A stretch of 64,000 nucleotides of DNA from Chelatococcus sp. HY11 (GTDB lineage: Bacteria; Pseudomonadota; Alphaproteobacteria; Rhizobiales; Beijerinckiaceae). The notes under the pieces were generated by a model. That model had not been told where the DNA came from and did not search any database. It worked only from the letters and a program-made list of their open reading frames with translations. The translations under genes were made by a program, and so were the position numbers. The DNA lies in assembly GCF_018398335.1 (NCBI RefSeq), contig NZ_JAHBRX010000001.1, forward strand, positions 1,550,001 to 1,614,000, read 5' to 3'. Shown in pieces: positions 1-8,729 of this stretch (position 1 is the stretch's first letter; each line of letters starts with the position of its first letter).

Positions 1-711
1 GATGTTGATCTCCATCTGATGCCGGGCGAGATTCTCGGCCTCGTGGGCGATAACTCTGCAGGCAAATCAACCCTCATGAAGGTGTTGACCGGCGCCTATG
101 CACGCGACGGCGGCGATGTGCTCGTGAATGGTGAGATCACCCATTTCAAAAGCCCGCACGAGAGTCGCGACCTCGGGATCGAGATGATCTACCAGGATTT
201 CGCGCTGTGCGGGAACATGGATGTCGGACAGAACATCTTTCTCGGACGCTGGCCCAAGCGTTTCGGTCTCTTCGTCGACCGGCCGAAAATGTATGAAGAG
301 GCGCGTGCGGTCCTCTCCCGGTTGAAGGTGGATGTGAACTCCGTCTTCCAGAAAGTCGAGAGCCTCTCCGGTGGCCGCCAACAATCCGTGGCCATCGCAC
401 GCGCCATATCCTTCAATCCGAAGGTCGTGATCTTCGATGAGCCTACCGCCAATCTGTCTGTCATGGCGACGGAGCGGCTGCTCGAAACCATGAGCGAGCT
501 CAAGCGGCAGGGTGTGGCGCAGATCATCATCTCGCACCGTCTGACCGATATCTTCGAGGTTGGCGACCGCATCATGGTGCTGAAGCGCGGCGAGAATGTC
601 GGCGATCGCTACATCGCGCATACAACCGAACGCGAGGTGCTGGAACTCATTGTTTCGGGCACGCGCGACACCGCCCTGACGGCCGACGAAGCGATGAAAA
701 AGGCGGCTTAA
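1..711 (+). CDS. Sugar ABC transporter ATP-binding protein (5' truncated by window edge)
   Basis: The reading frame is open from base 1, so the true start lies outside the window. The visible 236 residues form a single nucleotide-binding domain of the carbohydrate-uptake (FrcA-like) type. Walker A reads GDNSAGKST, where the family usually has GDNGAGKST. The signature is LSGGRQQ, Walker B is VVIFDEPTA and the switch histidine lies in IISHR. The D-loop region ANLSV departs from the usual AALGV. The family powers import of a monosaccharide bound by a periplasmic protein; partner permease and binding-protein genes would be to the left. A LacI regulator at 1869-2906 may control it (inference). It converges with the next gene after a 45-base gap. 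Confidence 0.93.
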   Translation, partial: DVDLHLMPGEILGLVGDNSAGKSTLMKVLTGAYARDGGDVLVNGEITHFKSPHESRDLGIEMIYQDFALCGNMDVGQNIFLGRWPKRFGLFVDRPKMYEEARAVLSRLKVDVNSVFQKVESLSGGRQQSVAIARAISFNPKVVIFDEPTANLSVMATERLLETMSELKRQGVAQIIISHRLTDIFEVGDRIMVLKRGENVGDRYIAHTTEREVLELIVSGTRDTALTADEAMKKAA

Positions 712-756
712 ACACAACCATAGCCCCCTTCGACGACACGGGGCGCACGACTTTGG

Positions 757-1749
757 CTATCTGCGATCCAGCAAGAATGTCTGGACTGCACGTGTCACGA
801 TTTGGTCGGCTTCCGCCCGCGCGGCGGAGTTGCCACCGTAGGACGCGCCTCGCTGCATGCATGAACGCAAATAGCCCCCGATATCGCTCGGCGGAACAAC
901 CACATCCGAGTCCCAGCGCCGAGCTACGACAGGGTCGAGCGCGATATCGAGGCCGCAGTTCCGCGCGGTTTGAGCCCGAGGCAGGTAACGGACCGGTGTC
1001 GGCAAATCAAAGCCATGGTGGGCGCCGACGAAGACGAACATCTCCACGGGCGCACCTTTGCTGCGGAGGAAATCCGCGTAGCGACCGCAATGCGCCGCAG
1101 GGGTGTAGTCATCATCGCCGCCGAGCAGGAGAAATACAGGCGCCGGTGACACGGTCTCCGATTTGTAAGGAATCGAGCAGGATGAATAGAAGGCTATGTG
1201 CAGCGCGAAGCGCAGATCGTCGTCTATGACCGCCCGGCGGAAAGGCTCGAGCGTCGTATAGAGCGCGATCTGACCGCCCTTGGAATATCCAACGATGCCG
1301 ATGCGGTCGGTCGCGATGCCCGGATGAGAAGCGAGCAGCTTCAGCGCGGTCAATGCGTCGGTCACGCTTGCTGCCAGCGGGAGCCGGCTCTGATCGTCGC
1401 CTGTGCTCGCGAAGCCCCGGGGCTGGAAGCTGTCGACGATGAATGTCGCCACGCCGAGCTCATTGAGGCGTGCGGCCCAATCATTCTCACGCCCTGGGAG
1501 AATACCGCCACTGCCATGCATGATGATCATCGCGGGTACGGGCGTTTTCGGCGCGGTCGGAATGGTCAGCTGCCCGGCGATCGTCGCGGGCTTTCCGCCA
1601 CCCGCCATCATCTCGGTCGGGCCAGTTGGCGTTCGGGATACAAACGCGACGGACCCGACGCGGCCATCCGTGAGGTCCGACACCGGCTCAGCCTGACATA
1701 AGCCTACGGTGGCCATGCATAGCAGCACCCCGGCGAAAACGGCGCGCAT
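757..1749 (-). CDS. Secreted dienelactone hydrolase-like alpha/beta hydrolase
   Basis: 330 residues. I start at the ATG at 1749 because GGAGGAG stands six bases upstream; an in-frame GTG lies at 1764. An N-terminal signal peptide (MRAVFAGVLLC... cut near AEP) suggests export. The fold has a nucleophile elbow GYSKGG, an acid in LGGDDDYTP and a catalytic histidine in GAHHGFD, the Ser-Asp-His order of the dienelactone hydrolase family (Pfam DLH). Family members cleave lactones or esters; the substrate here is unknown. It stands alone, convergent with the ABC ATPase and about 105 bases downstream of the LacI gene on the same strand. Confidence 0.85.
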   Translation of the reverse strand: MRAVFAGVLLCMATVGLCQAEPVSDLTDGRVGSVAFVSRTPTGPTEMMAGGGKPATIAGQLTIPTAPKTPVPAMIIMHGSGGILPGRENDWAARLNELGVATFIVDSFQPRGFASTGDDQSRLPLAASVTDALTALKLLASHPGIATDRIGIVGYSKGGQIALYTTLEPFRRAVIDDDLRFALHIAFYSSCSIPYKSETVSPAPVFLLLGGDDDYTPAAHCGRYADFLRSKGAPVEMFVFVGAHHGFDLPTPVRYLPRAQTARNCGLDIALDPVVARRWDSDVVVPPSDIGGYLRSCMQRGASYGGNSAARAEADQIVTRAVQTFLLDRR

Positions 1750-1868
1750 CTCGATCTCCTCCACAAGCCGAATCCGATGCGATTGCTCAGTACAATGGCG
1801 ACGATTCTATGGCTCAGCCCAGGCCCGTGTGCTGGTCTCGGACCAGGGCCTCATGCTCTGCTATTGCC

Positions 1869-2906
1869 TCAAGGCAGGTTGTCGCGGAGGAAGATGTCAA
1901 TGCGGATGCGCTCCTGCTCCGCGATGATCGGCTCGCCGCTGCAATGCGCCAGCAAAATGCGGGCGGCCGAACGGGCCTCATGCCCCGGATCCTGGTTGAT
2001 GATGGCATCGACCACGCCGTGCAGCAGAAGGCGCCGCGAGTGTCCGGTCAATTCATGACCAATGATGACGAGGTCCTGATCGCGCCGCGCGGCTCGCACT
2101 GCCGCGGCCAGCCCCTGCAGGCCAGCGCCGGCGTTGTAGATCCCGACCAGATCGGGATTACGGACGATAATATGTTCGACCACCTTCTGCGTGAGGGCGA
2201 TATCGTCCCTGCCCTCCTCAGCGGCGAGCACGCGGAGGCCTTCGAACTCCCCGGAGACAACCTGGAAGAATCCCAGCAAGCGCTCAGCATGGTCGCGCAG
2301 CGCGAGAGAACCGGCAACGACGCCTATGGTGCCTTTGCGCCCGGCCGCGAAGCGGCCCAGCAGGGCACCTGCAGTGCGTCCGGCGGCGGTATTGTCGATA
2401 CCGACATAGCGCAACCGCCGCGAGGCAGGGGCGTCTGATACCAATGTAACCACGGCGACGCCACGCCCCACCAGATCGTCGATCGCTCCCCTCACACGCG
2501 GGTGATCGAGGGCGACAACCGCAACGCCGCGGTAACGCGTGTCGAGCCCTTCCAATGCCTGCGCCAACGTCTCCGGATCAAAGACATCGACGCGCCGCAC
2601 GTCGATGAAAGCACGCTGCCCCGCCAGCCAACCAGCTGTCGCGGCGATCTGCTCCTCAAGGAGGCGCATGAAGCTATTGCTGCCGGCTGGCATGATGAAG
2701 CAAAAGCGAAACGTCTCATTGCGGGCCAATCTTGCCGCCAACGGATCCGGCCGATAGCCCAGTCGATCGATGGCGGTCTGCACACGCGCCATCGTACGCT
2801 CCCTGACCCCCGGGCGTCCATTGAGGACGCGATCCACTGTGGCAAGGGAAACGCCCGCCTCTTCGGCAACGTCCTGGAGGGTGACTCGCGCGATGGGAAC
2901 AATCAT
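1869..2906 (-). CDS. LacI-family transcriptional regulator
   Basis: 345 residues from the ATG at 2906 (weak GGGA five bases upstream; an in-frame ATG at 2927 is also possible). The N-terminus is a LacI helix-turn-helix (VTLQDVAEEAGVSLATVDRV) with the hinge RLGYRPDPLAARLAR, followed by a periplasmic-binding-protein-like effector domain (about residues 60-345). The VDRVLNGRPGVR form of the recognition region is common in regulators of ribose/fructose-type ABC operons, which fits the ABC gene at the left edge, though linkage is inferred only. Effector unknown. About 850 bases upstream are free of protein genes and hold a candidate small RNA. Confidence 0.92.
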   Translation of the reverse strand: MIVPIARVTLQDVAEEAGVSLATVDRVLNGRPGVRERTMARVQTAIDRLGYRPDPLAARLARNETFRFCFIMPAGSNSFMRLLEEQIAATAGWLAGQRAFIDVRRVDVFDPETLAQALEGLDTRYRGVAVVALDHPRVRGAIDDLVGRGVAVVTLVSDAPASRRLRYVGIDNTAAGRTAGALLGRFAAGRKGTIGVVAGSLALRDHAERLLGFFQVVSGEFEGLRVLAAEEGRDDIALTQKVVEHIIVRNPDLVGIYNAGAGLQGLAAAVRAARRDQDLVIIGHELTGHSRRLLLHGVVDAIINQDPGHEARSAARILLAHCSGEPIIAEQERIRIDIFLRDNLP

Positions 2907-3317
2907 GATGTCCCATGCTGCCTTCATTGTCTGAGGTGCGCAACTCATGCGCGACGGGACATTTATGAAGTCCACTCACCAGACGAGCGAATGCCCAAAT
3001 TCGAGAGACGCGGACTGCGTGGACAGTTACCGTTGCGCATAAGCACATGTGCTTTTCAGGCAACACACACGACAAACATGGGCAGATCGGGCATACTCGT
3101 AGCACACTATACCACTATCGAGCGATGTCAGCGTCACGCTGGCCGGAAATGGCGATTTCCTCTATCCATCTCATAAATAAATGTTTTTCGTCGGGATGAA
3201 CGTCATAAAGCGATGGCTGGCGCGGTGCTATCCAGATTTCAGTGTGTAGGTGCCATGCACTCAGGGCATAGATTGACGCTTGCAACCTTTGCGCCAGCGA
3301 AGTAATGTTGCGTTGCG

Positions 3318-3401
3318 ATATGGCGATGTCATGTCGCTGCCCTCCTTGGGCGTTTCCTCCCTAGACTTGGGCCGCGCATCAGCGCGGCCTTCTTTCTTTT
3401 T
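3318..3401 (+). ncRNA. Candidate anti-Shine-Dalgarno small RNA (alpha-r14 / cuckoo-like)
   Basis: Three consecutive hairpins are visible on the plus strand. Hairpin 1 is GCCC-TCCTT-GGGC at 3339-3351. Hairpin 2 is GTTT-CCTCCCT-AGAC at 3352-3366 (one G-U pair). Hairpin 3 is an 8-bp perfect GC-rich stem at 3370-3389 followed by a T-rich tract. Both upstream loops expose CCUCC-type sequence complementary to ribosome-binding sites, the hallmark of alphaproteobacterial alpha-r14 and cuckoo small RNAs, which repress mRNAs by pairing with Shine-Dalgarno sequences. The 5' end is a guess: a TTGCAA-17-TAATGT promoter-like pair occurs at 3280-3308. No credible protein gene occupies the region. The family assignment is by architecture, not by alignment. 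Confidence 0.55.
3370..3401 (+). terminator. Rho-independent terminator
   Basis: Perfect stem GGCCGCGC / GCGCGGCC with an ATCA loop (3370-3389), followed at once by TTCTTTCTTTTT. It ends the candidate small RNA; no protein gene runs into it from the left on the plus strand. Confidence 0.85.
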
Positions 3402-3481
3402 AGGGAGGGCAGCGACTATGTCCGCCGCCGGTCTACACCGCGCGGCTCCCTCTGACCCCGAAAAACCCTCAACAAGAGCAA

Positions 3482-3540
3482 GACCGCCCAACCAGGTTCG
3501 GGGGCGGTCGTGCTGTTTCCTCCTGCGACTTGGGCGCAGG
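3482..3540 (+). repeat. Partial second copy of the anti-SD hairpin element
   Basis: Bases 3515-3535 repeat 3352-3372 with 18 of 21 positions identical (GTTTCCTCC, three variable bases, GACTTGGGC). The copy is preceded by an 8-bp stem GACCGCCC / GGGCGGTC (3482-3489 and 3502-3509) and can form CCTGCG / CGCAGG (3522-3527 and 3535-3540), but it lacks a T tract. It may be a decayed or rearranged paralogue of the small RNA at 3318-3401. From 3541 to 3756 I see nothing supportable. Confidence 0.45.
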
Positions 3541-3756
3541 GCTATAGTTGCACACGAAACCGCACCGCATAGCAAGCGGAAATCCGCGCTTTCGTCCTAT
3601 TTTTTGCGGATCGCTCCAAGTCCATATTCAAAAGTGCGGCAGAGGTCGCGAAAGCTCGTGATTTTCTCGAAATCGGCGCCAAGAACGCGTTTCTGCACCG
3701 CAAAAATCGACGACGGTTACCTCGTGCTACCACCTGCGCCTCATGCTGCGCTAGCG

Positions 3757-4569
3757 TCAGGCGGTGATCAGATTTTGGCGTGCCGCGATAAGATCGCGCA
3801 ACGTCGTCAATGTGGAGGTATCCGCGATCCCGTCGACACGCGATGGCCGGAAATGGCGCTGGAACGCCGTCACGACCGCCTCTGTCTCAGTATCGTACAC
3901 ACCTGTTATCGAGATTCCATAACCGTAGAGGGCGAACATCGCCTGCACCGCCTCGATCGGCTGACCGCGATCGCCGGGACTGAAGAAGCGCCCGCCTGTG
4001 ACGTCGGCGGGGCGAACCCAATGCCCAACGCCAGCTGCATTGAGGCGCTCCCAGGGAAAGGACTCGCCCGGATCCAGCTTGCGGGCTGGGGCAACGTCGG
4101 AATGGGCGAGAACACGGTCCGCCCGTATGCCCCAGCGCGTGATGATGTCGCGTGAAAGAGCAATAACGGCGGCGATCTGCACGTCCGGATAGGCGGGCAT
4201 TCCGCCGGGATGGCCGGGATTGGCGATCTCGATACCGATCGATGCCGAATTGATATCCGTCTCACCCTGCCAAAACGAAATGCCGGCGTGCCAAGCCCGC
4301 CGCGCCTCCGGCACAAGTTGCAGGACATGCCCATTCTCGAACACGAAATAGTGGGCTGAGACCTCCGAGACCGGGCTGCATAGCCGGTTCAGAGCCTCTC
4401 CCGCCGACGGCATCCCGGTGTAATGCAGAATGAGCATGTCCGGCACGCGAAAGCCCGTGCCCTCGGGTGGGGCGCCATTGATGAGGCGCTCGCCATGATT
4501 GGGGGACGCGAAGACCTTCTCGGCAATGGGACTGTCCGGACGGGGCAGGCGGCTTGGCGGCTCTGTCAT
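3757..4569 (-). CDS. N-acetylmuramoyl-L-alanine amidase (AmpD-like) with C-terminal peptidoglycan-binding domain
   Basis: 270 residues from the ATG at 4569. The core is an amidase_2 (AmpD/PGRP) domain: zinc ligands in LILHYTG, HAGIS and a third histidine in VLAHSDVAPARKLDPG, with SAHYFV between. A peptidoglycan-binding type 1 helical domain follows (IEAVQAMFALYGYGI, VVTAFQRHFRPSRVDG). No signal peptide is evident, so a cytoplasmic AmpD role (cleaving anhydro-muropeptides in wall recycling and setting beta-lactamase induction) is likely; AmpD-type enzymes carrying this extra domain are common in alphaproteobacteria. Longer starts up to 4695 exist but add low-complexity sequence without a ribosome site. 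No operon partner is apparent. Confidence 0.9.
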   Translation of the reverse strand: MTEPPSRLPRPDSPIAEKVFASPNHGERLINGAPPEGTGFRVPDMLILHYTGMPSAGEALNRLCSPVSEVSAHYFVFENGHVLQLVPEARRAWHAGISFWQGETDINSASIGIEIANPGHPGGMPAYPDVQIAAVIALSRDIITRWGIRADRVLAHSDVAPARKLDPGESFPWERLNAAGVGHWVRPADVTGGRFFSPGDRGQPIEAVQAMFALYGYGISITGVYDTETEAVVTAFQRHFRPSRVDGIADTSTLTTLRDLIAARQNLITA

Positions 4570-4833
4570 GAGCAAACGACTTCCATTGGCAGGCTTCCTT
4601 CGCATTGAAGCGGCACTAGCCGATGGTGTCCCACATGACTTACCCACTCGCAACATGGGTCGTGCTACCAGATCTTCGATCGTGGCGCGGCACAATCTGT
4701 TCTCAGGCCTCAGCGCAGACGATGTATAGCTCCTCCCCTATTGCGGAAAGGCGTCCGGGATCCGGCAAGATTCTTTTGACGAGGTTGTCGGCAGGCTTCG
4801 CTGGAGAATTGGGCATCTCCGCCGCCGCCCTCT

Positions 4834-5427
4834 CTAGTGGCGCATGTGCGACGCACCGTTATGCACAAGGTGAGGCCCGGTGAATTCCCGGAAGCGTGTT
4901 CTGCGTGAGCGGAAATCACGCCCGATCGTCAGGCGATCGCCAAGCGTCAGACGCTGGTGCGCGATGGGCAGCATAATGCCGTTTTCGAGAGCCAGATGCG
5001 CTTCGGCCAGGAAGACAAGCTTCAACAAGTCGGCGCGGAGCGCCATGGGGAGGAGGATACCACCCTCCTGACGGCAATTCGCAAGCTGCACCATGACCAT
5101 CGTGGCAGCGCCTTCCAGAGCATGGTGCTCATCAAGCAGCTGCCTGATCAAGGGCTCCATGTTGTCTTCCCGGCGTTTACGCTGGAACAGCAGCGGAAAG
5201 AGACTGTCTTCTTCGTCAGCGCGATGCAGCGGGGCATCGACCGCCAACGGACGCATGACCGACGCCACAGTTGCTATATCGATGTTCTGATCTTCGATCG
5301 CACGGATAATGCGATCGAGCTTCGCTCGCTGGCGAGCATGCTCTACGAACAGGATATCGACCGGATCGGTGCAATGGTCGAGATCAGCCCTCGACATAAA
5401 TGCGCAGGACAGGCTTTCCGATGTCAT
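4834..5427 (-). CDS. Hemerythrin-domain (HHE) protein
   Basis: 197 residues from the ATG at 5427 (an in-frame TTG at 5481 would add 18). The pattern of histidines and carboxylates matches an HHE cation-binding four-helix bundle: DILFVEHARQ, APLHRADEEDSLFP, LLDEHHALE and AEAHLALENGIMLP. Family proteins bind a di-iron centre and sense or buffer oxygen, nitric oxide or iron. Cytoplasmic, no membrane segment. It is a single gene; the upstream 5482-5753 stretch is AT-rich around 5600-5625 and probably holds its promoter. Function beyond the fold cannot be told. Confidence 0.82.
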   Translation of the reverse strand: MTSESLSCAFMSRADLDHCTDPVDILFVEHARQRAKLDRIIRAIEDQNIDIATVASVMRPLAVDAPLHRADEEDSLFPLLFQRKRREDNMEPLIRQLLDEHHALEGAATMVMVQLANCRQEGGILLPMALRADLLKLVFLAEAHLALENGIMLPIAHQRLTLGDRLTIGRDFRSRRTRFREFTGPHLVHNGASHMRH

Positions 5428-5753
5428 GACTACGCTTTCGCCCTCAGGGCACGGCCGAGAAAGCACATCCCTGGACGTCAATCCGAGGGCGAACGCGCTT
5501 CTCGATCAGGTCATGCCCAAATTACCATTATGGAGCGGCCGAAACCCTAAGAACCGCCGCGATCGCAAAGCATTCATGCGATCATCCAATCATAAGGCGA
5601 ATTTTTAAAAAGTTACAAAATGATAACAGCCGCAGAATGCCGCCATCAAACTTGCATTTTACGCACGACTGCGGGGTAAGCATCGCTGAAGTAGCGCATC
5701 TCTCACCCCGCCGCGTTACGGCCCAGCGGCTTCACAAGCGCGTGTACGAACCG

Positions 5754-6491
5754 TCAGCGCAAATAGTCGTGCACCACCTTGCCAAGCCCCAAGGTCAGAT
5801 CGGCGATGATATGGAGCGCCGACACGACCTCCAAGATCGGCAGCTCTGCCACTGGCGCCAGCGCATGGGGCTCCAGGGACAGCGCCGCGGGTCCTGACCA
5901 CGCCCCTTTTATGGTGACATCTTCGAGATAGTACTCGACGATCTCACAGATGCGTGGCGACCCATCGACATGCGGGACGATCTTCAGGAGAAAGTTCGGC
6001 GCCAGCAGTGCAGCTTTCACCGTCTCCTCGGGCACAACCCTGTGCTTGTAGCCCATGGTGCCCGTGGCGACGCGCACAGGTCCATAGTCGAGCGTCCCAA
6101 CAAGCGTATCAATCTCAGCACGCAGGACCGGGGACGCGAGTTTCTTGGGAAAGCCCCAGAGCTCTCGCCCGCCGGCGATCGGCGGATGGTCGTTCAGGAA
6201 CATGCAGTGCGTATAGCCGCCCTTGCGTCCCTGAAAGGAGACGGGGATGACCTGCCCAGTCTCCGTGTAGTCACCAAATCCGGTGGAATTGGGCATCCGG
6301 ATGAACTCATACTTCACGACCGGCTCGGTGATTTCCAACGGTTCCGGCACCAAGGCGCGCAAACGCTCAGGGTCCGTGCGATAGGTGATGATCATATATT
6401 CGCGATCGACGAAACGGTAAGGCCCTGGCGGATAGGCCGGGCTTGTCAGAGGCATGGCGAAAGCCTGTTCACGCACTTCATGCTCTTTCAT
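5754..6491 (-). CDS. Acetoacetate decarboxylase (ADC)
   Basis: 245 residues, the usual family length. The Schiff-base lysine pair falls in [12 protein letters not shown] at K116/K117, matching K115/K116 of the Clostridium enzyme; the PPGPYRF and [15 protein letters not shown] segments also fit. The family decarboxylates acetoacetate to acetone and CO2; many alphaproteobacterial homologues may act on other beta-keto acids. The start at 6491 has GAGGAG upstream. It follows the patatin gene by 57 bases on the same strand, a pairing that in other proteobacteria often sits beside 3-hydroxybutyrate dehydrogenase; no such gene is present here. Confidence 0.9.
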   Translation of the reverse strand: MKEHEVREQAFAMPLTSPAYPPGPYRFVDREYMIITYRTDPERLRALVPEPLEITEPVVKYEFIRMPNSTGFGDYTETGQVIPVSFQGRKGGYTHCMFLNDHPPIAGGRELWGFPKKLASPVLRAEIDTLVGTLDYGPVRVATGTMGYKHRVVPEETVKAALLAPNFLLKIVPHVDGSPRICEIVEYYLEDVTIKGAWSGPAALSLEPHALAPVAELPILEVVSALHIIADLTLGLGKVVHDYLR

Positions 6492-6548
6492 GACGCACTC
6501 CTCAATCCACCTGGATGGCCGTTTTCATAGTTGAGATGCGCGCGCCGC

Positions 6549-7718
6549 CTAGTCATAGCCGCTCGTCGCACAGTCGAAGGTCATGACGCCCTCGATATTC
6601 GTCGGACGCTGATAGATCTCCTCGTGCCGCAGGGAACGGACGGCGTCGTGATAACCCGCGCGCCAATGATCTTCCATACTTATCCGGGAAAACTCATAAT
6701 CCTTGCTATCGCCCTCGTAGTTTTTTGAACGATAGATAAGATGAACAATATTATAAAGATGCCGATCAGACGCATCTTTCAAAATGTCGTAATCCGATCC
6801 GGTCTTGTATTCATCCGGCAATGAGGCAAGAAAATCTGCGAGCGTTACGCGCAGCCGCTGAATTCGCTTGAATTGATCAGTACTGGCACGGGTCCGGCTG
6901 GAGAACTGCACTTCCTTCTGTCGCACAGACACCTGTGTCAGATCGGCGGGAAACTGACCACGCGCGCTCCAGAGATCCACCTGGAAGGCCAGGGTGTCCT
7001 GACGCGAGTTCTGCACGACCCACTGAAGTGGCGTGTTGGAGACAAGGCCGCCATCCCAATAGAATTCACCATCGATTTCGACAGCGGGAAACCCAGGCGG
7101 CAGCGCGCCACTCGCCATGATATGTTCGGGGCGGATGACGTGGGTGGCTGTATCAAAATAGGAGAAATTGCCGCTGCGAACATTCACGGCGCCAACACTA
7201 AGCCGCATGCCATCATGATTCAGCCGGTCGAAATCGATGAGCCGTTCAAGGGTGCTGCGAAGTTCGCTCGTATCATAGTAGCTCGTTGCCTCAGGTGATC
7301 CCGCCGGCATCATCCACGGAGGTGGATAGCGGGGCGTGAAGAAGCCAGGGGCACCTCCTGACAGGGCATAGAGGGCGCTATACTGGTTAAACGCACCACG
7401 TGCAGCATCGCCACGAACCGTCTTCTGAGCCACCGGCGTCAGGAAATCCCAGTAAGGGCGCGCGGTTATCTCTTCCCAAAACTGGCGCAGCTTGCCGACG
7501 CGCTCGTTTGGGGCATTCCCGGCGATAATGGCGGAGTTGATCGCTCCAATAGATATTCCGGCAATCCAATCTGGATGAAGCTCGGCCTCAGCCATCGCCT
7601 CATAGACACCCGCCTGGTATGATCCAAGCGCTCCGCCGCCCTGAAGCAAGAGCGCGATAGAATCAAATGGCGGTCGCTGGACCGTCTTGTGGCTCTTCCT
7701 CAGGACTTTTCTCGGCAT
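6549..7718 (-). CDS. Patatin-like phospholipase family protein with DUF3734 tail
   Basis: 389 residues from the ATG at 7718, chosen for GAGGGAG seven bases upstream rather than the longer start at 7754. Patatin signature: oxyanion glycines QGGGALG, nucleophile elbow GISIG, and catalytic DG in YWDGGLVS. The C-terminal part (YEFSRISMEDHW) is typical of the DUF3734 extension. Members hydrolyse acyl esters, or act as depolymerase-like proteins in polyhydroxybutyrate metabolism; the adjacent acetoacetate decarboxylase supports a link to ketone-body or PHB turnover (inference). Probably first gene of a two-gene unit with the decarboxylase. Confidence 0.9.
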   Translation of the reverse strand: MPRKVLRKSHKTVQRPPFDSIALLLQGGGALGSYQAGVYEAMAEAELHPDWIAGISIGAINSAIIAGNAPNERVGKLRQFWEEITARPYWDFLTPVAQKTVRGDAARGAFNQYSALYALSGGAPGFFTPRYPPPWMMPAGSPEATSYYDTSELRSTLERLIDFDRLNHDGMRLSVGAVNVRSGNFSYFDTATHVIRPEHIMASGALPPGFPAVEIDGEFYWDGGLVSNTPLQWVVQNSRQDTLAFQVDLWSARGQFPADLTQVSVRQKEVQFSSRTRASTDQFKRIQRLRVTLADFLASLPDEYKTGSDYDILKDASDRHLYNIVHLIYRSKNYEGDSKDYEFSRISMEDHWRAGYHDAVRSLRHEEIYQRPTNIEGVMTFDCATSGYD

Positions 7719-7902
7719 AGCCAACTCCCTCTCGCCACATGCAAGTGCGTACATAACAGACCACTATCGCTATCGAATAAAGCTAGCGTGACTTGCCCTG
7801 GTGAAGCTAGAGGCTCTCGGCGAGTATGGTTGAGGAATGGGTTGAGACAAGGCCGATTGCGGGAAGCGGGAGCCATGGTGATTTATCCCCAAGCCTCTCC
7901 CA

Positions 7903-7936
7903 CAAACAAAAAGCCCCCGGGAATAACCCGAGGGCT
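7903..7936 (-). terminator. Rho-independent terminator of the cold-shock gene
   Basis: Read on the minus strand, AGCCCTCGGG and CCCGGGGGCT pair (one mismatch) around a five-base loop, followed by TTTTTGTTTG. It stands about 125 bases beyond the stop of the cold-shock-domain gene at 8061. The rest of 7755-8060 shows no gene. Confidence 0.8.
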
Positions 7937-8060
7937 CCTGCTGCGATCGCAGCCAAGCATTCAAGTACCGGGCACCACGAGCAATATGCCATGGGCAAAC
8001 GTCCCAAACGCGTTCCCACGCGCTCGGGCGTATTAGCTACAGTCCCCGTGTGAACGGAGA

Positions 8061-8729
8061 TCAGTAACTCTCGGCAATATTCGCCGCTTCGCGCCCCTTG
8101 GCACCAGCCACCACGCTCATCTGCACCCGCTGACCTTCAGCGAGATCATTGAGGCCGGCGCGCTGGAGGGTCGAGGCATGAACGAACACGTCCCGTCCAC
8201 CATCGTCAGGCTGGACGAAGCCAAAGCCCTTGTCGCGGTTGTACCACTTGACCGTGCCGTTCAGCTCCTCGGACGGGCCATCGGCGCGGGGCGGATAGCC
8301 GCCCCCACCACCGCCGCCGCCGAAACGAGGCGCGGATGGACGCGGCGCGCGCTGCTGCGGTGGCAGATCCTCGAGTTCCACGACTTCCGACACCTGCGGA
8401 CCCTTGGGTCCGTCGCGCAGGCGTACCATGGCGCGCGCACCCGCTTCTGCGCCGGCATGACCGGCTGCCTCAAGCGTACGCAAGGACAGGAAAGCGTCAC
8501 CCGAGCCGTCGGAGCAGGCGACGAAGCCAAAGCCCTTGCTGGGATTAAACCACTTCACGGTTGCTTCGATGACAGGACCGGAGGGCGGTGCGAACATGCT
8601 GTCTCTCGGATCTCCGCCGCGCGGATCTCCACCAGAGCGCGGGCCCCCAAAGCCGCTATCGCGCGCGTCAAAACCGTCTCTACGGCCGCCCCGGCGGCGC
8701 GCATCACGGGAATCATCATATCGGTTCAT
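8061..8729 (-). CDS. Tandem cold-shock-domain (CspA-like) protein
   Basis: 222 residues with two cold-shock domains joined by a Gly/Pro-rich linker. Domain 1 (about 53-117) has VKWFNPSKGFGFV; its RNP2-like part is degenerate (DAFLSL). Domain 2 (about 156-222) has VKWYNRDKGFGFV and DVFVHAS. The N-terminal 45 residues are Arg/Asp/Gly-rich and disordered-looking, a poly-Gly run follows domain 1. Such double-CSD proteins are typical of Rhizobiales and bind single-stranded nucleic acid, acting as RNA chaperones. Monocistronic: own terminator downstream, long AT-richer 5' region upstream. Confidence 0.93.
   Translation of the reverse strand: MNRYDDSRDARRRGGRRDGFDARDSGFGGPRSGGDPRGGDPRDSMFAPPSGPVIEATVKWFNPSKGFGFVACSDGSGDAFLSLRTLEAAGHAGAEAGARAMVRLRDGPKGPQVSEVVELEDLPPQQRAPRPSAPRFGGGGGGGGYPPRADGPSEELNGTVKWYNRDKGFGFVQPDDGGRDVFVHASTLQRAGLNDLAEGQRVQMSVVAGAKGREAANIAESY

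Noticed and set aside
3261-3332. 23-codon minus-strand ORF (MTSPYRNATLLRW...) with a perfect AAGGAGGG ribosome site
   Set aside because: The apparent ribosome site is the exact antisense of the anti-SD loop of the plus-strand RNA, which explains it better; the peptide has no recognisable features.
3280-4155. 291-codon plus-strand open frame
   Set aside because: It runs antisense through the amidase gene and across the terminator at 3370-3401; composition is that of a shadow frame.
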